Source of the DNA: Diphasiastrum complanatum
Taxonomy: Eukaryota > Streptophyta > Lycopodiopsida > Lycopodiales > Lycopodiaceae
Length of the DNA: 64,000 bases
Assembly: GCA_029204225.1 (NCBI GenBank)
Contig: CM055106.1
Location: 17,556,149 to 17,620,148 of the forward strand
Reading direction: 5' to 3'
Positions within the stretch are counted from its first letter, which is position 1. Every line of letters starts with the position of its first letter. Below the pieces are notes generated by a model. That model saw nothing but the letters and a program-made list of their open reading frames with translations, made no database searches and had not been told where the DNA came from. The translations under genes and the position numbers were made by a program. Positions 30,476-40,347 of this stretch are shown in pieces.

Positions 30476-31857
30476 ATGTTTCCTCATCATTGCTGGTCCA
30501 GAGAAAGCCTATAACAAACTTTCCTTTTCACAACAAAAACTTGTCAACTTATTAGGTCCAAAGTTCGCCAGTCTCCTCATGTGAGTATGGCTAGGTCACC
30601 TTGAATTTGCCCCCATTTTGATCAACTTTCATTCAAAATTTGCCCCAAGAGAGAGGTGTGTGTGATAGTTCCCCTCCACTTAATAAATCAGCTGATCGGA
30701 CTTAGAGTAGAGTTCTTCGGACAAAAAGCCTTTCCAACACTTTGCTTCCCATCTGCTAGGATTATGGCTCGATCCAACTTGTTGCCAATCTCTGAAGAGG
30801 ATCCTAGTCTTTTCCCCTTTGAGGAAAAACCCAACTGATACTGGATATCACCCATGCTCAGTGAGTTTCAGTTCCGAAGGTGGCCGTCCCAAAATGAAGA
30901 CCAACTGCTATAGAAGATCTCCCCTGAAATTGCCCTTTCCAACTTTTGACTTCCTGCTTGCGTCTGGTGGGCGTTGTCGCAAAATGAAACTAACCCAAGA
31001 AACAGGCTAGCCATCCATCCTTTGCAAACATTGAGTCATTTCGTTGTCGTTCACGTGCGAGTACTTGAACTGCAAATCCGCCGCACAGATTCTGGATATC
31101 GCTCATGCTCAGTGAGTTTCAGTTCCGAAGGTGGCCGTCCCAAAATGAAGACCAACTGCTCCATGGAAGATCTCCCCTGAAATGGCCCTTTTCAACTTTT
31201 GACTTCCTGCTTGCGTCTGGTGAGCGTTGTCGCAAATGAAACTAACCTAAGAAATAGGCTAGCCATCAATGTTTGCAAAGGATGGATGGCTAGCCTGTTT
31301 CTTGGGTTAGTTTCATTTGCGACAACGCCCACCAGACGCAAGCAGGAAGTCAAAAGTTGGAAAGGGCAATTTCAGGGGAGATCTTCTATGGAGCAGTTGG
31401 TCTTCATTTTGGGACGACCACCTTCGAAACTGAAACTCACTGAGCATGGGTGATATCCAGTATCAGTTGGGTTCTTCCTCAAAGGGGAAAGACTAGGATC
31501 CTCTTCAGAGATTGGCAACAAGTTGGATCGAGCCATAATCCTAGCAGATGGGAAGCAAAGTGTTGGAAAGGCTTTTTGTCTGAAGAACTCTACTCTAAGT
31601 CCGATCAGCTGATTTTATAAGTGGAGGGGAACTATCACACACACCTCTCTCTTGGGGCAAATTTTGAATGAAAGTTGATCAAAATGGAGGCAAATTCAAG
31701 GTGACCTAGCCATACTCACACGAGGAGACTGGCGAACTTTGGACCTAATAAGTTGACAAGTTTTTGTTGTGGAAAGGAAAGTTTGTTATAGGCTTTCTCT
31801 GGACCAGCAATGATGAGAAAACATATGAGTATGCTGGCTTGTGTTACGTGTAAGACA
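30455..31857. repeat. large imperfect palindrome with tandem duplication (family B internal sequence)
   Basis: The segment from about 30455 to 31025 recurs in inverted orientation at about 31268-31857 (for example GCTAGCCATCCATCCTTTGC versus GATGGATGGCTAGCC). Between the arms a copy of about 30842-31010 is repeated directly at 31090-31258. Short ORFs on either strand here are mirror images of one another and not genes. Confidence 0.8.
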
Positions 31858-32485
31858 GCATTGTCTTTTCTCCAACAATCATGTACAGATTTTACAAATG
31901 CGGTGCAATGATTTTGCAAAGTCCTCATATCTTCTGATGATAGGTTTTGTTTCCTGATAACACCTGTGAGTTTGTCTAAGTTGGTCCACACTTGTCCCTT
32001 TTCCACTTGATTACTTCCTTCCAATGTTCGTGTGGCTTTAACAATTTCGTATCTGACACTTAATTCTTTGCATGTGTGATTGGATAAGAATCTTCTTGCT
32101 TTAGCACCTCCAATTGATGGCTTATTAGGAACATTTTCTTTTTTTTCGGAGAGTTTGTCACTTTTGTCAATCATGACATTCCCTTTATGTAGTCCTGCAT
32201 TTGACAGAACTATTTCCAACCTCCTAATTGTTGCTTTAGTCATAGACTCCAGTCTATTATTCCATGCTAGTAGAATATGCAGGTAAATAAGTTTTTCAAT
32301 AATACGAACCTCAACATGCAATGTGCATACGTGAACATTTTTTAATGGAATTGGCAAAACACTTTTCATATTTGGGTCTTCAGCTTCTCGTGTTGGGCCA
32401 GTGTTTGTTGATTGTCCCAAATTCATATTGTAGCAATCCTTCATGCAATAAAGACATGGATGCTTTGATGTTGCCCCTGAGAGAC
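31858..32485 (-). pseudogene. ORF of unknown family (CTLHxxxRIIEKL protein fragment)
   Basis: Minus-strand frame, open from a stop near 32487 (SKHPCLYC precedes the first ATG at 32444). It reads NVHVCTLHVEVRIIEKLIYL, then GLHKGNVMIDK, ENVPNKPSIGGAKARRFLSN and FVKSVHDCWRKDN. About 200 residues appear native; the final 45 come from the family B inverted repeat, so the 3' end was replaced by a fusion at about 31857. It is not gag, pol, P450 or any plant family I know. From memory the CTLH...RIxEKL...GNVxI...NVPxKPSxxGA order recalls uncharacterised transposon-like ORFs reported mostly from animals, but this is unverified. Cys-x-x-Cys and the His/Cys words would suit a transposase-type zinc-binding region. 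Confidence 0.45.
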
Positions 32486-33430
32486 ATTATACATACATTT
32501 TAATGTTTTGAAATCCCTTGCAAGGTGCCATTGAATTTGAAAACTTCCTATTCAACACCACCACTGCATTGATGGTGGTGCTCTCCCAAGTATCTAAGGG
32601 TCAAAGTGGTACCACCATCTCCTTAGATGCTAGGAGAATGGTGCGCTCCCAAATTTCCAAGGATGAAGGTGGGGGATATGACCATTTCCTTAGATACTAT
32701 TATGCTTAGGAGATGATCATATCACCCACCTTCACCGTTAGATACTTGGTAGCCCACCAATATCATTGAAATGATGGTGCAAAATACGTTAATCTCTTTT
32801 TTTATTATCATTATGAGGGGGAATAATTCCTTGACCTCTATACATTCATGTCTTATCATAATCTTTTCTTTAAGGGGGAATAGATTCTGGGACCTACCAT
32901 GACAAGCCTATTTGTCATCATGAGTTTTCTATAGGTTCAAGTTAGTCAATGGAATTTTTGTAGAAGTCAACGTTAAAGTCAATGTCTTAATTTATAAGGC
33001 TATGTGCACACACAAGCTGTGCCACATTGCTAAGGACTTTATTGGAAGAACTTGATTATTTTAGATGCATTCATATATGCAACTAGTCATAAAGAACAAA
33101 AAAATCCATTTCTCTTTCTTTTTCAATGCATACACGCCAAAACTTTAAATGCACCTTCATATACATGTCATAATATTTTGTTATTCGCACATGCATTTTT
33201 GGACACTCAACATGCATAAAAGGCCAACATCATCACAAAAAAAAAAAAAAAATCAATTAAATATTATCTATTTGCATTAGCAAACTCATTGTGTATTTGT
33301 TTAACTCTGTTGTGATGGCAGTAAGCTATTGTGATCACTTGCTAAATAATGTGGTGTCACTCATGCTTAGGTGAGTTTCAGCATGAAGGTGAGGTTTTCT
33401 TTGTTTGTTTTTATTCATCTGGCAGACTTT
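32486..33430. other. unassigned sequence
   Basis: No convincing gene. It contains repeated CCTTAGATACT/CTTGGTAGC words at 32590-32750 and two isolated copies (32816, 32872) of the GGGGGAATxGATTC unit that becomes a tandem array at 33437. Confidence 0.4.
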
Positions 33431-33795
33431 ATGTTTTTAGGGGGAATGGATTCTCGCAGTTGGATGAGCTTATTCCTTACCATGACTTTTCTTTTATAGA
33501 GGGAATGGATTCCCCAAGTTGGATGAGCTTATTCCTCCCTATGAATTTTTTTTTTCAACGGGTGTGGACTCCCCGTTGAATGGATTCTCAAGCTAGATAA
33601 GCTTATTTCTCACAATGTTTGAGGGGGAATGGATTTCTTATTGAATCTCCGAGCTGGATGAAGTTATTCCTTATTGTGATCTTCTTATAAGAGAGAATGG
33701 AACCCTCAAGCTAGATGAGTGTATTTTTGACCTTGACATTTTTTTTAAGGGGGAATGGATTTATGGAGTCCCCAAGCTGAGATGAGCTTATCCTT
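33431..33795. repeat. degenerate minisatellite, GGGGGAATGGATTC...AGCTGGATGAGCTTATTCC
   Basis: Six or more units start near 33438, 33502, 33575, 33625, 33692 and 33750, with irregular spacing of about 50-75 bases. Each joins GGGGAATGGATTC to (A/G)AGCTGGATGAGCTTATTCC. Confidence 0.75.
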
Positions 33796-34080
33796 ATATA
33801 TATATATATATATACATATATATACTAAAATAATAGTGTTCCCGAGCCGCTCATGCTATGACAAAGACAACGTGAGCGCTGCCTAGGACCCCTTTTTTCT
33901 GAAATTTTCCTTCATGTTTTTTTTGGGACAGCGGTTGCGCTGTCCCACAGGCAGCCTTTGACCCTGCCCAAAAAAAAGAACTCCCCATTTTTCAAATTTT
34001 TAACCCACCCGCCCAAAACCCCGCCCTGCCCACCCAAAATGCTTGCCCGCTCGCAGACTTGCGGGCTCACATCACTAGTG

Positions 34081-34113
<33 letters not shown>

Positions 34114-34116
34114 GCA
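33795..34116. other. two (TA)n tracts around unassigned sequence
   Basis: TA-rich tracts at 33795-33825 and 34079-34116. The sequence between is C-rich on the plus strand (CCCACCCGCCCAAAACCCCGCC, in pieces) without a reliable ORF. Confidence 0.5.
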
Positions 34117-34563
34117 TATAGTTACCTCAAAGACAAAACTAGCGACATAGTGATCATCACTATATCCCTTGTTTTGACTTTGAAACCTAACTCAAAAAAA
34201 CCTCAACCCTAACTATGCGACTCATCAGACTTGAGTGACTTATATTCTCTCTTATTGACAGTATACCAGTGTGTCTCAAATGTTCTCTTTCTAGAATGTT
34301 CTAGAGCTCTCTCTCTAGAAGATTTCACACAAAAAAAATTGTGCCATAAGTCACAATATATTTTAACCACAAGCTTTAGGATCTTAAGAAATCATAAAAG
34401 ATGGCCCCGCTCCATTATATGGTACTCTCCAATACCTCACTTTATCTCTATTTTCATTCCCACATCCCTAACCCCAAGAGATCCTAATCCTAAGTTCATC
34501 CTACCTATCAAAATTTCTATGAAAATATACACCTCCCATTGAACATAATGCAATGGAAATCAA

Positions 34564-34669
<106 letters not shown>

Positions 34670-34829
34670 TAAATGAAAATTAAACAATGAATAGAAGAAT
34701 TCTTGTTCTTCCAGCAAGCATGAGCATGAAATTACATCTTGTTACTGAGTTGCAATTCATATTGGAAAGCTTGTAACACCAAGAAAGTGGTGAATTTGAT
34801 TCTAATAAACTCTTACATACCCAATAAAT

Positions 34830-34831
<2 letters not shown>

Positions 34832-34893
<62 letters not shown>
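34832..34893. repeat. (CT)n microsatellite
   Basis: About 31 CT units. Confidence 0.97.
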
Positions 34894-34895
<2 letters not shown>

Positions 34896-35060
34896 CAATA
34901 ACTTACTTTATTGCTAGTTTTCTCTCTAAATGTAACTTTAAAAAACCTTCATCCTAACTCTGTTGCTCGTCAAACATGAGTGACTTATATTCATTCCTCT
35001 TCTTGACATTATGATGTGTCTCAAATGTTCTCTTTCTAGAATGTTCTAGAGCTCTCTCTT

Positions 35061-35574
35061 TCTCTCTTTTTAAATATATATACTTTATGTAGAGAGTGTA
35101 TATATGTATCTCTCTCTCTTCATTTGTATATCTATATAAACATATTTATATATAGAGAGAGAGAGAAGATTTCACAAAAACTGCACCAGGCATTTATAAT
35201 ATCGGCTAATCTTCATGCCAATTAAGTCCTACGTACAAATAGTTAAAAAAATTAGCATAGATATTCAAATAAAATTTGGCTTTAGAATTGGCCCTCATAA
35301 TTTTCATGATTTTGTTGGGATTTTTAGGTGATCTTCAAAAAGGCAATGATATCTCCTTCTAATATCTAGATATAATGGGCAAGGAAAATCAGATGCTCAG
35401 TGGCACTTCTATGCAATCAAATTTTTAGGGCACAGGTGGCTCAATGAAAACTCAAGCAAATCCTTTAGCGCGCGCTCTCTCTCTCACACACACACACACA
35501 CACATACACACACGCAATTTGATCTGTGCTTTAGAGTGATGAAGGGACACATCAATAACTGAGTGGTGAGAGTT
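35061..35574 (+). other. upstream region of the P450 gene
   Basis: Holds TA-rich and GA tracts (35075-35166) and a (CT)n(CA)n tract at 35472-35512, about 60 bases before the P450 start. Pyrimidine-rich tracts are frequent in plant 5' untranslated regions. I cannot define a TATA box with confidence. Confidence 0.4.
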
Positions 35575-37204
35575 ATGGAACTGATTGATGGGTATGGAGT
35601 GGTAGCGCTTGGGCTGCTTTTCCTCTTTACGCTTTGCAGGTTCTTGCTGTATCAGCCAAACAAAAAGCTTAGTCGGCCTCCAGGTCCACCGGCGTGGCCG
35701 ATCATTGGACATCTCCATTTTCTAGGCAAATCGCCTCATCAGTCTTTGGCAAAATTAGCCCACAAGCATGGTCCTCTCATGTTTCTCAGGCTAGGCTCCG
35801 TCCCCACTGTCGTGGTGTCTAATGCAGCACTTGCCAGAGAGTTTTTAAAGACTCATGATCAGAACTTTGCCTCAAGACCAAAGAGACTGTCCGGGAAGAT
35901 ACTTCTCTACAATAATGCGGACATTGCCTCTGCAGAATACGGTCCAATCTGGAGAAATGCCAGGAAGGTTTGCCAGTTGGAGTTGTTTACTCTCAGAAGG
36001 ATGGAAGCAAGCAAGCACATCAGAACGGAAGAGGTTGATTGCATGGTGAAGTCTATTCGGGCTCAAGTTGAGGGCGGAAAAGCAGTTGACGTGCACTCGC
36101 AGCTTTTCGCACTGACACGCAACATCATTACACGCATGGTGTTGAACAAGAAGTATTTTGCCTCAGACAGCAAAGAAGCTATGGCATTTAAGGACATTGT
36201 TAACGAATACTTCTACCTTTGTGGCGTCTTCAACTGGGGGGATTACATTCCTTACATGGGGTGGCTGGACATCCATGGCTACGAGCGACAGATGAAGGCA
36301 GCCAGAAAACGAATGGATTTTATCATGGATGCCATCATCCAAGAGCATCAACAAAAGAAGCTCGACGCTTTTGCAGATTCGTCGCTTGATTTTATTGATG
36401 TGCTCTTATCTTTAGGCAGCAACGAAGCTTATGAACATCTCAGCATGGACCACATCAAGGCCGTGGCTATCGTAAAACTCTTAAGATTTTGTCAATTCTA
36501 TTTTATGGTCGTTCTGCTTACTGCAGATCTGAATGTGATAACATGTTTTCATGTAGCTTGTGTGCATTGTATGTGTGCTTATCATGCAGAACATGCTGGC
36601 CGCGGGCACTGACAGTTCGGCACTAACTATGGAGTGGGCGCTTTCAGAAGTCCTTCTCAAGCCTTTCGTGCAAAAAAAAGCTCAGCAGGAGTTGGATCAA
36701 GCGGTGGGACGTGAGCGGAAGGTAGAGGAAGCAGATCTACCACAGCTTAAGTACCTGCAAGCTGTTGTGAAGGAAACTTTTCGTCTGCACCCCGCAGCGC
36801 CATTCCTGGTGCCACACGAGTCCATGGAAGCTGTTGAAGTGAGCGGCTACACCATCCCAGCTAAAGTCCGTCTGCTAGTCAATGCATGGGCGATCGGTAG
36901 AGATCCATCAAGGTGGGAAAGACCCTTGGAATTCGATCCCGAGAGGTTCCTAGATAGCAGCATTGATGTGCGTGGTCAGGACTTTGAGCTGATACCTTTC
37001 GGCAGTGGTAGGAGGGCATGCCCCGGGACGGTACTGGCGTTGGCATCGGTGCAGCTAGCGCTGGCTGCGCTGCTACAAAGTTTCGAGTGGTCTGTGCCAC
37101 CTGCAGAAAAAATGGATATGACGGAAGCGTATGGGCTCACATTGCCAAAGGCAGTTCCTTTACACCTCCTGGCAACGCCTCGCCTTCCACAGCACCTGTA
37201 CTGA
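35575..37204 (+). CDS. A-type (CYP71 clan) cytochrome P450 monooxygenase, two exons
   Basis: Exon 1 is 35575-36471 and exon 2 is 36590-37204, with a phase-0 intron of 118 bp (GT...AG). Together they encode 503 residues, the normal family length. Start: the ATG at 35575 gives MELIDGYG; the in-frame GTG at 35563 is not used. Domains: N-terminal membrane anchor (about residues 8-25, VVALGLLFLFTLCRFLL), proline hinge RPPGPPAWPIIG, I-helix oxygen-binding AAGTDSS straddled by the second exon start, K-helix ETFR, PERF (FDPERFLD), and the heme-cysteine loop FGSGRRACPG. Expected role: NADPH-dependent hydroxylation at the ER membrane with P450 reductase. The C-terminal AYGLTLPKAVPL recalls flavonoid 3'-hydroxylase-like and related CYP71-clan enzymes, but the substrate cannot be told. 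It appears intact and is the only non-transposon gene here. Confidence 0.95.
36472..36589 (+). other. intron of the P450 gene
   Basis: GTAAAACTC...CATGCAG. It splits the segment just before the I-helix motif, a position commonly used by A-type P450 genes. Removing it joins HIKAVAI to NMLAAGTDSS in frame. A T-rich stretch precedes the AG. Confidence 0.9.
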
Positions 37205-38550
37205 TCACTCAATCTCATCTTCCAAATTTCGACATCGGTTTCCAAATGTAACCATTTCTAGTTCTTCTTCTTCTTCCTCTAATTCCTCTTCATCATCAAG
37301 CATCTTTTTCCGTGTGTAAGTTGAAGTTGTAAGCATTTTTTTAAACTATCAATGTCATCTTCCAAATGCAACACACCCATTTCTGATCATCATCTTCAGC
37401 AAGATCATTCTGCACAAGTACTTTTGATGCTTGAAGATGTTGGACAGTTGGATGTAAGAGATTTCTGGGATCCTCTTGTTGTAGGACCTTGGCATTTTCG
37501 TGATAAACTTTTTGTGGCTTTGACATGTTCATGATTAAAAGAGAGGACAATTGTAGTGGATATTTAAGAGTCACACATGGTGTGCTTTGCTTTTCTGATT
37601 TTCCTTTATGACTGTGTGTGTGTGTGTTAAATTAGAATTTACTAGCACAAAGCATCTCCTCTATTGTTCCATTTTACATATAGAGAGAGAAAGAGAGAGA
37701 GAGCCATCCATATAGACAATGAGGTAAAGATTAATAAAATTTGTCAATGTTTGCACAGCTTCAATAAATAAAACTTTGCACCATTGTTCAAAAATAGTAC
37801 CTTACAATGTAATCAATGATAATTACAAGGCACATTCTTAACCCTACTCGAAATTTGAAAAAGCTTAAGTGATAATTACAAGGCACATTCTTAACCCTAC
37901 TCGAAATTTGAAATAGCTTAAGTGATGAGAGATATGGCTTGTGAATGCACATATTATTGTTGATATCTAATCGCAAAACACCTACATGAAGAAGTACATA
38001 TGCTTGTATGGAATGAACTTTCCCTTTGTCGTCATGTGCTTGAAATCATCACAAGTACATGACGACGACAAGTCACATATCGTGACTATGTGAATAATGC
38101 CATCCGATTCAGTTGCAAAATTTTGCACATATTAGCTCTATTAGCAAAGAACTCAAACCTTACACTGGTATGCACATTTTGGTATTGCTCTGAAGATTGG
38201 CAAAGGTTTGGAAAAGTGTGGTAGTGAATATCATATTCTCCCTTGTCAGAATGTTTAGCTCATCTGGCCCAAAGCAATCTGTTCAAAAATTGGGAAAGAA
38301 CGATGCATCAAAGTTGATGGCTTGTTGTCGGCTCTGATGTCATCAGTTGATGAGCTTTTCTTCAAAGGTAAGATTTTTGCCCTTGAAGCAACCACCCAGG
38401 CTGCAAGGACTTGCTCAGGACTTCGCATTTGATCGCTCTGAGAAGCGCGCTTCATCCATGTCCGCACCTCCGTCACCGACGTCTCCTCTAGGGGGCGAAG
38501 CTTCTAGAGTGAAGAGCATATTAGGGTCGAAAAGCTCCTCTACCCAGCCC
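37205..38550. other. P450 downstream region and unassigned intergenic DNA
   Basis: Contains a CTT/CTC-rich run (37261-37300), GT (37615-37628) and GA (37681-37703) tracts, the tandem duplication at 37818-37923 and no convincing gene. ORFs are short and without domains. The P450 3' untranslated region must lie in the first part. Confidence 0.5.
37818..37923. repeat. 53-bp tandem duplication
   Basis: Two copies of GATAATTACAAGGCACATTC... through ...AGCTTAAGT, period 53, with a single mismatch near their ends. Confidence 0.9.
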
Positions 38551-38554
38551 CTAA

Positions 38555-38740
38555 ATCGTAATCCCCAAACCCAATACCCTAAATCCTAAATCCCATACCC
38601 TAAACTTCAAACGTTAAACCCTAAATCCTAAACCCTAACTCTTAGCCCCTATGCCCCAAAATCGAGACCCCGAACCCCAAACCTTGTACCCCAAAACCCA
38701 AACCCTATACTACAAACTCCACACCCCCGAACCCCAAACC
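38555..38740. repeat. degenerate interstitial telomere-like repeats (CCCTAAA)
   Basis: Runs of CCCTAAA, CCCTAAATCCTAAA and AACCCCAAACC variants over about 180 bases. The plant telomere unit is recognisable but imperfect, so this is an internal tract or a CCCTAAA-rich promoter/repeat region, not a chromosome end. Confidence 0.75.
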
Positions 38741-39081
38741 AAAATTTAACAAGGGAGTGTGACAAGCCACTTGGCCCTGTCTTAAGCTGGTATTTTAATT
38801 TTTTACATGTGTTAGAGTATATGTAAATGTGGTAAGAAAAGAAATTTTCTATTTTTATTAACAAAAGATGAGAAACCTCATCGGAGTACAAAAAATTGCA
38901 TGTGAGAAGTGTGAATGTTTTAACGTGATTTAAAAGTGACTGTTTGATGCAAGTCACCAAGTAGGTAGTTGCAAGTTGACCTAGTTCTTTCCAGGAATGC
39001 GATGACAGCAATCTAACTCTTTATGTTGAGTTGTATGAGAAGCAACAGTATTTGCAGCAATGGAAACTCGATGAAGGAGGC
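38741..39081. other. unassigned sequence
   Basis: No feature recognised. The minus-strand ORF 38649-39011 runs out of the telomere-like tract and has no domain. Confidence 0.4.
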
Positions 39082-39618
39082 TTACATGATACTTGGGTCA
39101 TTATATAGGTAATAAATTGGTGAGTGGTCACTCCAATAACATTGTGTGACTCCGTAAAAGCGTTTCGAGTTGTTTGGATTTGTCCATATGTGATCTAATT
39201 GGCTTCCATTCAATGTTGTTGGCATAGTGATAGTTTGCTCAAAACCATGTTTTTGCATGAATGTTGTAAGATGGTTGGTGTGGTTGTTGGAAGCAAGCAT
39301 ATTAATATTGAAGTCTCCAAGAATATTGGTTGTTGGTGTTGGTATGTCTGTAGATGTATTTTGTAATATATCATCTATTGTATTCAAGAAACACATCATA
39401 TTTGAATTTGGTTTCCGATACACTGCAAGTACAATCATATTATGTGGTTTGTTCACATTGAAATAAGCTTTGATAATTTTTGCAACATCTGTATTGTATA
39501 TGTCATAAGCATGCAATTGTTGGCTATGATCATAGTTTATGGTTGTGCCAGAGAAGTAATAATTTTGTATGGCATGAAAATTTGATCCGAACGACACAAG
39601 ATATACTAGAATGGCCAT
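39082..39618 (-). pseudogene. endonuclease/exonuclease/phosphatase-type domain of a non-LTR or Helitron-like element
   Basis: This 178-residue ORF carries the hallmarks of the apurinic-type endonuclease of mobile elements: MIVLAVYRKPNSNMM (residues 61-75), then NILGDFNINML with catalytic Asp-Asn, GFEQTITMPTTLNGSQLDHI, WTN, and finally YWSDHSPIYY with the catalytic His. The N-terminal part (Glu of the metal site) is lost: a stop lies about 8 codons before the ATG, and the preceding frame reads only a few residues. No RT or helicase is next to it. Plant LINEs carry this fold, but this version (GDFNINML..., LDHIWTN) reads closer to animal-type LINE or Helentron/Helitron2 endonucleases. That comparison is from memory. 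Confidence 0.7.
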
Positions 39619-39744
39619 ACACTTGGGTTTCCATAATCATGAGTTCGAAATTGTAGATTCAAATGTCAACACTGTGAGAGCACAAGATTTCGTGATGAAA
39701 AGGGCATCACAGATTATAATGGATAAATCAAAGAGCTTTCAAAA

Positions 39745-40157
39745 GGACTTGGCCAAGGAGTTGATTTCAGACCACCTGCTGGCACTAGGATCATCCTTCT
39801 TCCTAGTCTCTAAAAGTACATGCACAAAGCATACACAACCAAAGATCCTAAGATGATCTACCTTAGGCTTTTTCTTATACAACATCTCAATTTGCATCTG
39901 TGTATCCTTCAAGAATATTGGCAGATTGGATGCCTCCATAACAGATGCTGAGATGTTTTAGGAAATCTATTACAAAGATACTTTGCACATGCAACTGCTT
40001 CTCCCCAAAATTCTTTAGGCAGAGATGCCTCTAGCCTAATGGCTTTTGCACATTCACACAAAGTTCTATTTTTTCTCTCAACACCTCCATTTTGCTGAGT
40101 ATAAGAATAAGAAAATTTTCTTTGTATTCCCTCTTTCTCACAAAAGTCTTTAAACTT
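39745..40157 (-). pseudogene. copia integrase fragment, inverted
   Basis: The minus strand reads FKDFCEKEGIQRKFSYSYTQ, QNGGVERKNRTLCECAKAIR, WGEAVACAKYLCNRF and, after a frame change, KKPKVDHLRIFGCVCFVHV. This is the second half of a copia integrase core (Glu in VERKNRT) and the start of its linker. It is joined head-to-head at about 40158 to plus-strand RT of a similar element. Confidence 0.85.
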
Positions 40158-40159
40158 AT

Positions 40160-40345
40160 AATGGTTACCTTGAGGAGGAAATTTACATGGAGCAACCACC
40201 TGGATTTGTGAAAGAAGATGAAGAATCAAAAGTTTGTCTTTTGTTCAAAAGTCTCTACGGACTAAAACAAGCACCAAGGTCTTGCTATGCAAGGCTCAAC
40301 TCCTTTCTCATATCACTCGGATTTTGTCTTAGTGAATATGACCCC
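40160..40345 (+). pseudogene. copia RT, upstream half, interrupted by element C
   Basis: Plus-strand [32 protein letters not shown] and LSEYDPSV, the copia RT region before the catalytic box. The reading frame runs into element C at 40348. The missing half resumes at 44003. Confidence 0.85.
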
Positions 40346-40347
40346 TC

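Larger units (their letters stand above)
28261..31090 (-). mobile_element. family B element B2 (3' part), inverted relative to B1
   Basis: The 3' LTR runs 28261-29505, then a polypurine tract and about 1.6 kb of internal sequence matching B3 (59895-61480). At about 31090 it leaves the B3 match at CACAGATTCTG, the same internal site where the B1 leader breaks, and continues into rearranged internal copies. Its leader and 5' LTR are absent. Confidence 0.8.

Noticed and set aside
30656-31453. Several plus-strand ORFs of 60-84 residues
   Set aside because: They are direct and inverted copies of each other within the family B palindrome and have no domain.
34680-34898. Arg-Glu repeat ORF
   Set aside because: It is a read-through of the CT tract, not a coding sequence.
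35563-35574. Four-codon upstream extension of the P450 from a GTG
   Set aside because: Plant nuclear genes start at ATG; the ATG at 35575 gives a normal anchor sequence.
36560-36589. Separate start for a second P450 ORF
   Set aside because: This is the end of the intron; the splice sites join it in frame with exon 1.
37018-37319. Several ORFs overlapping the P450 3' end
   Set aside because: Shadows of exon 2 and of a Ser-rich CTT/CTC run.
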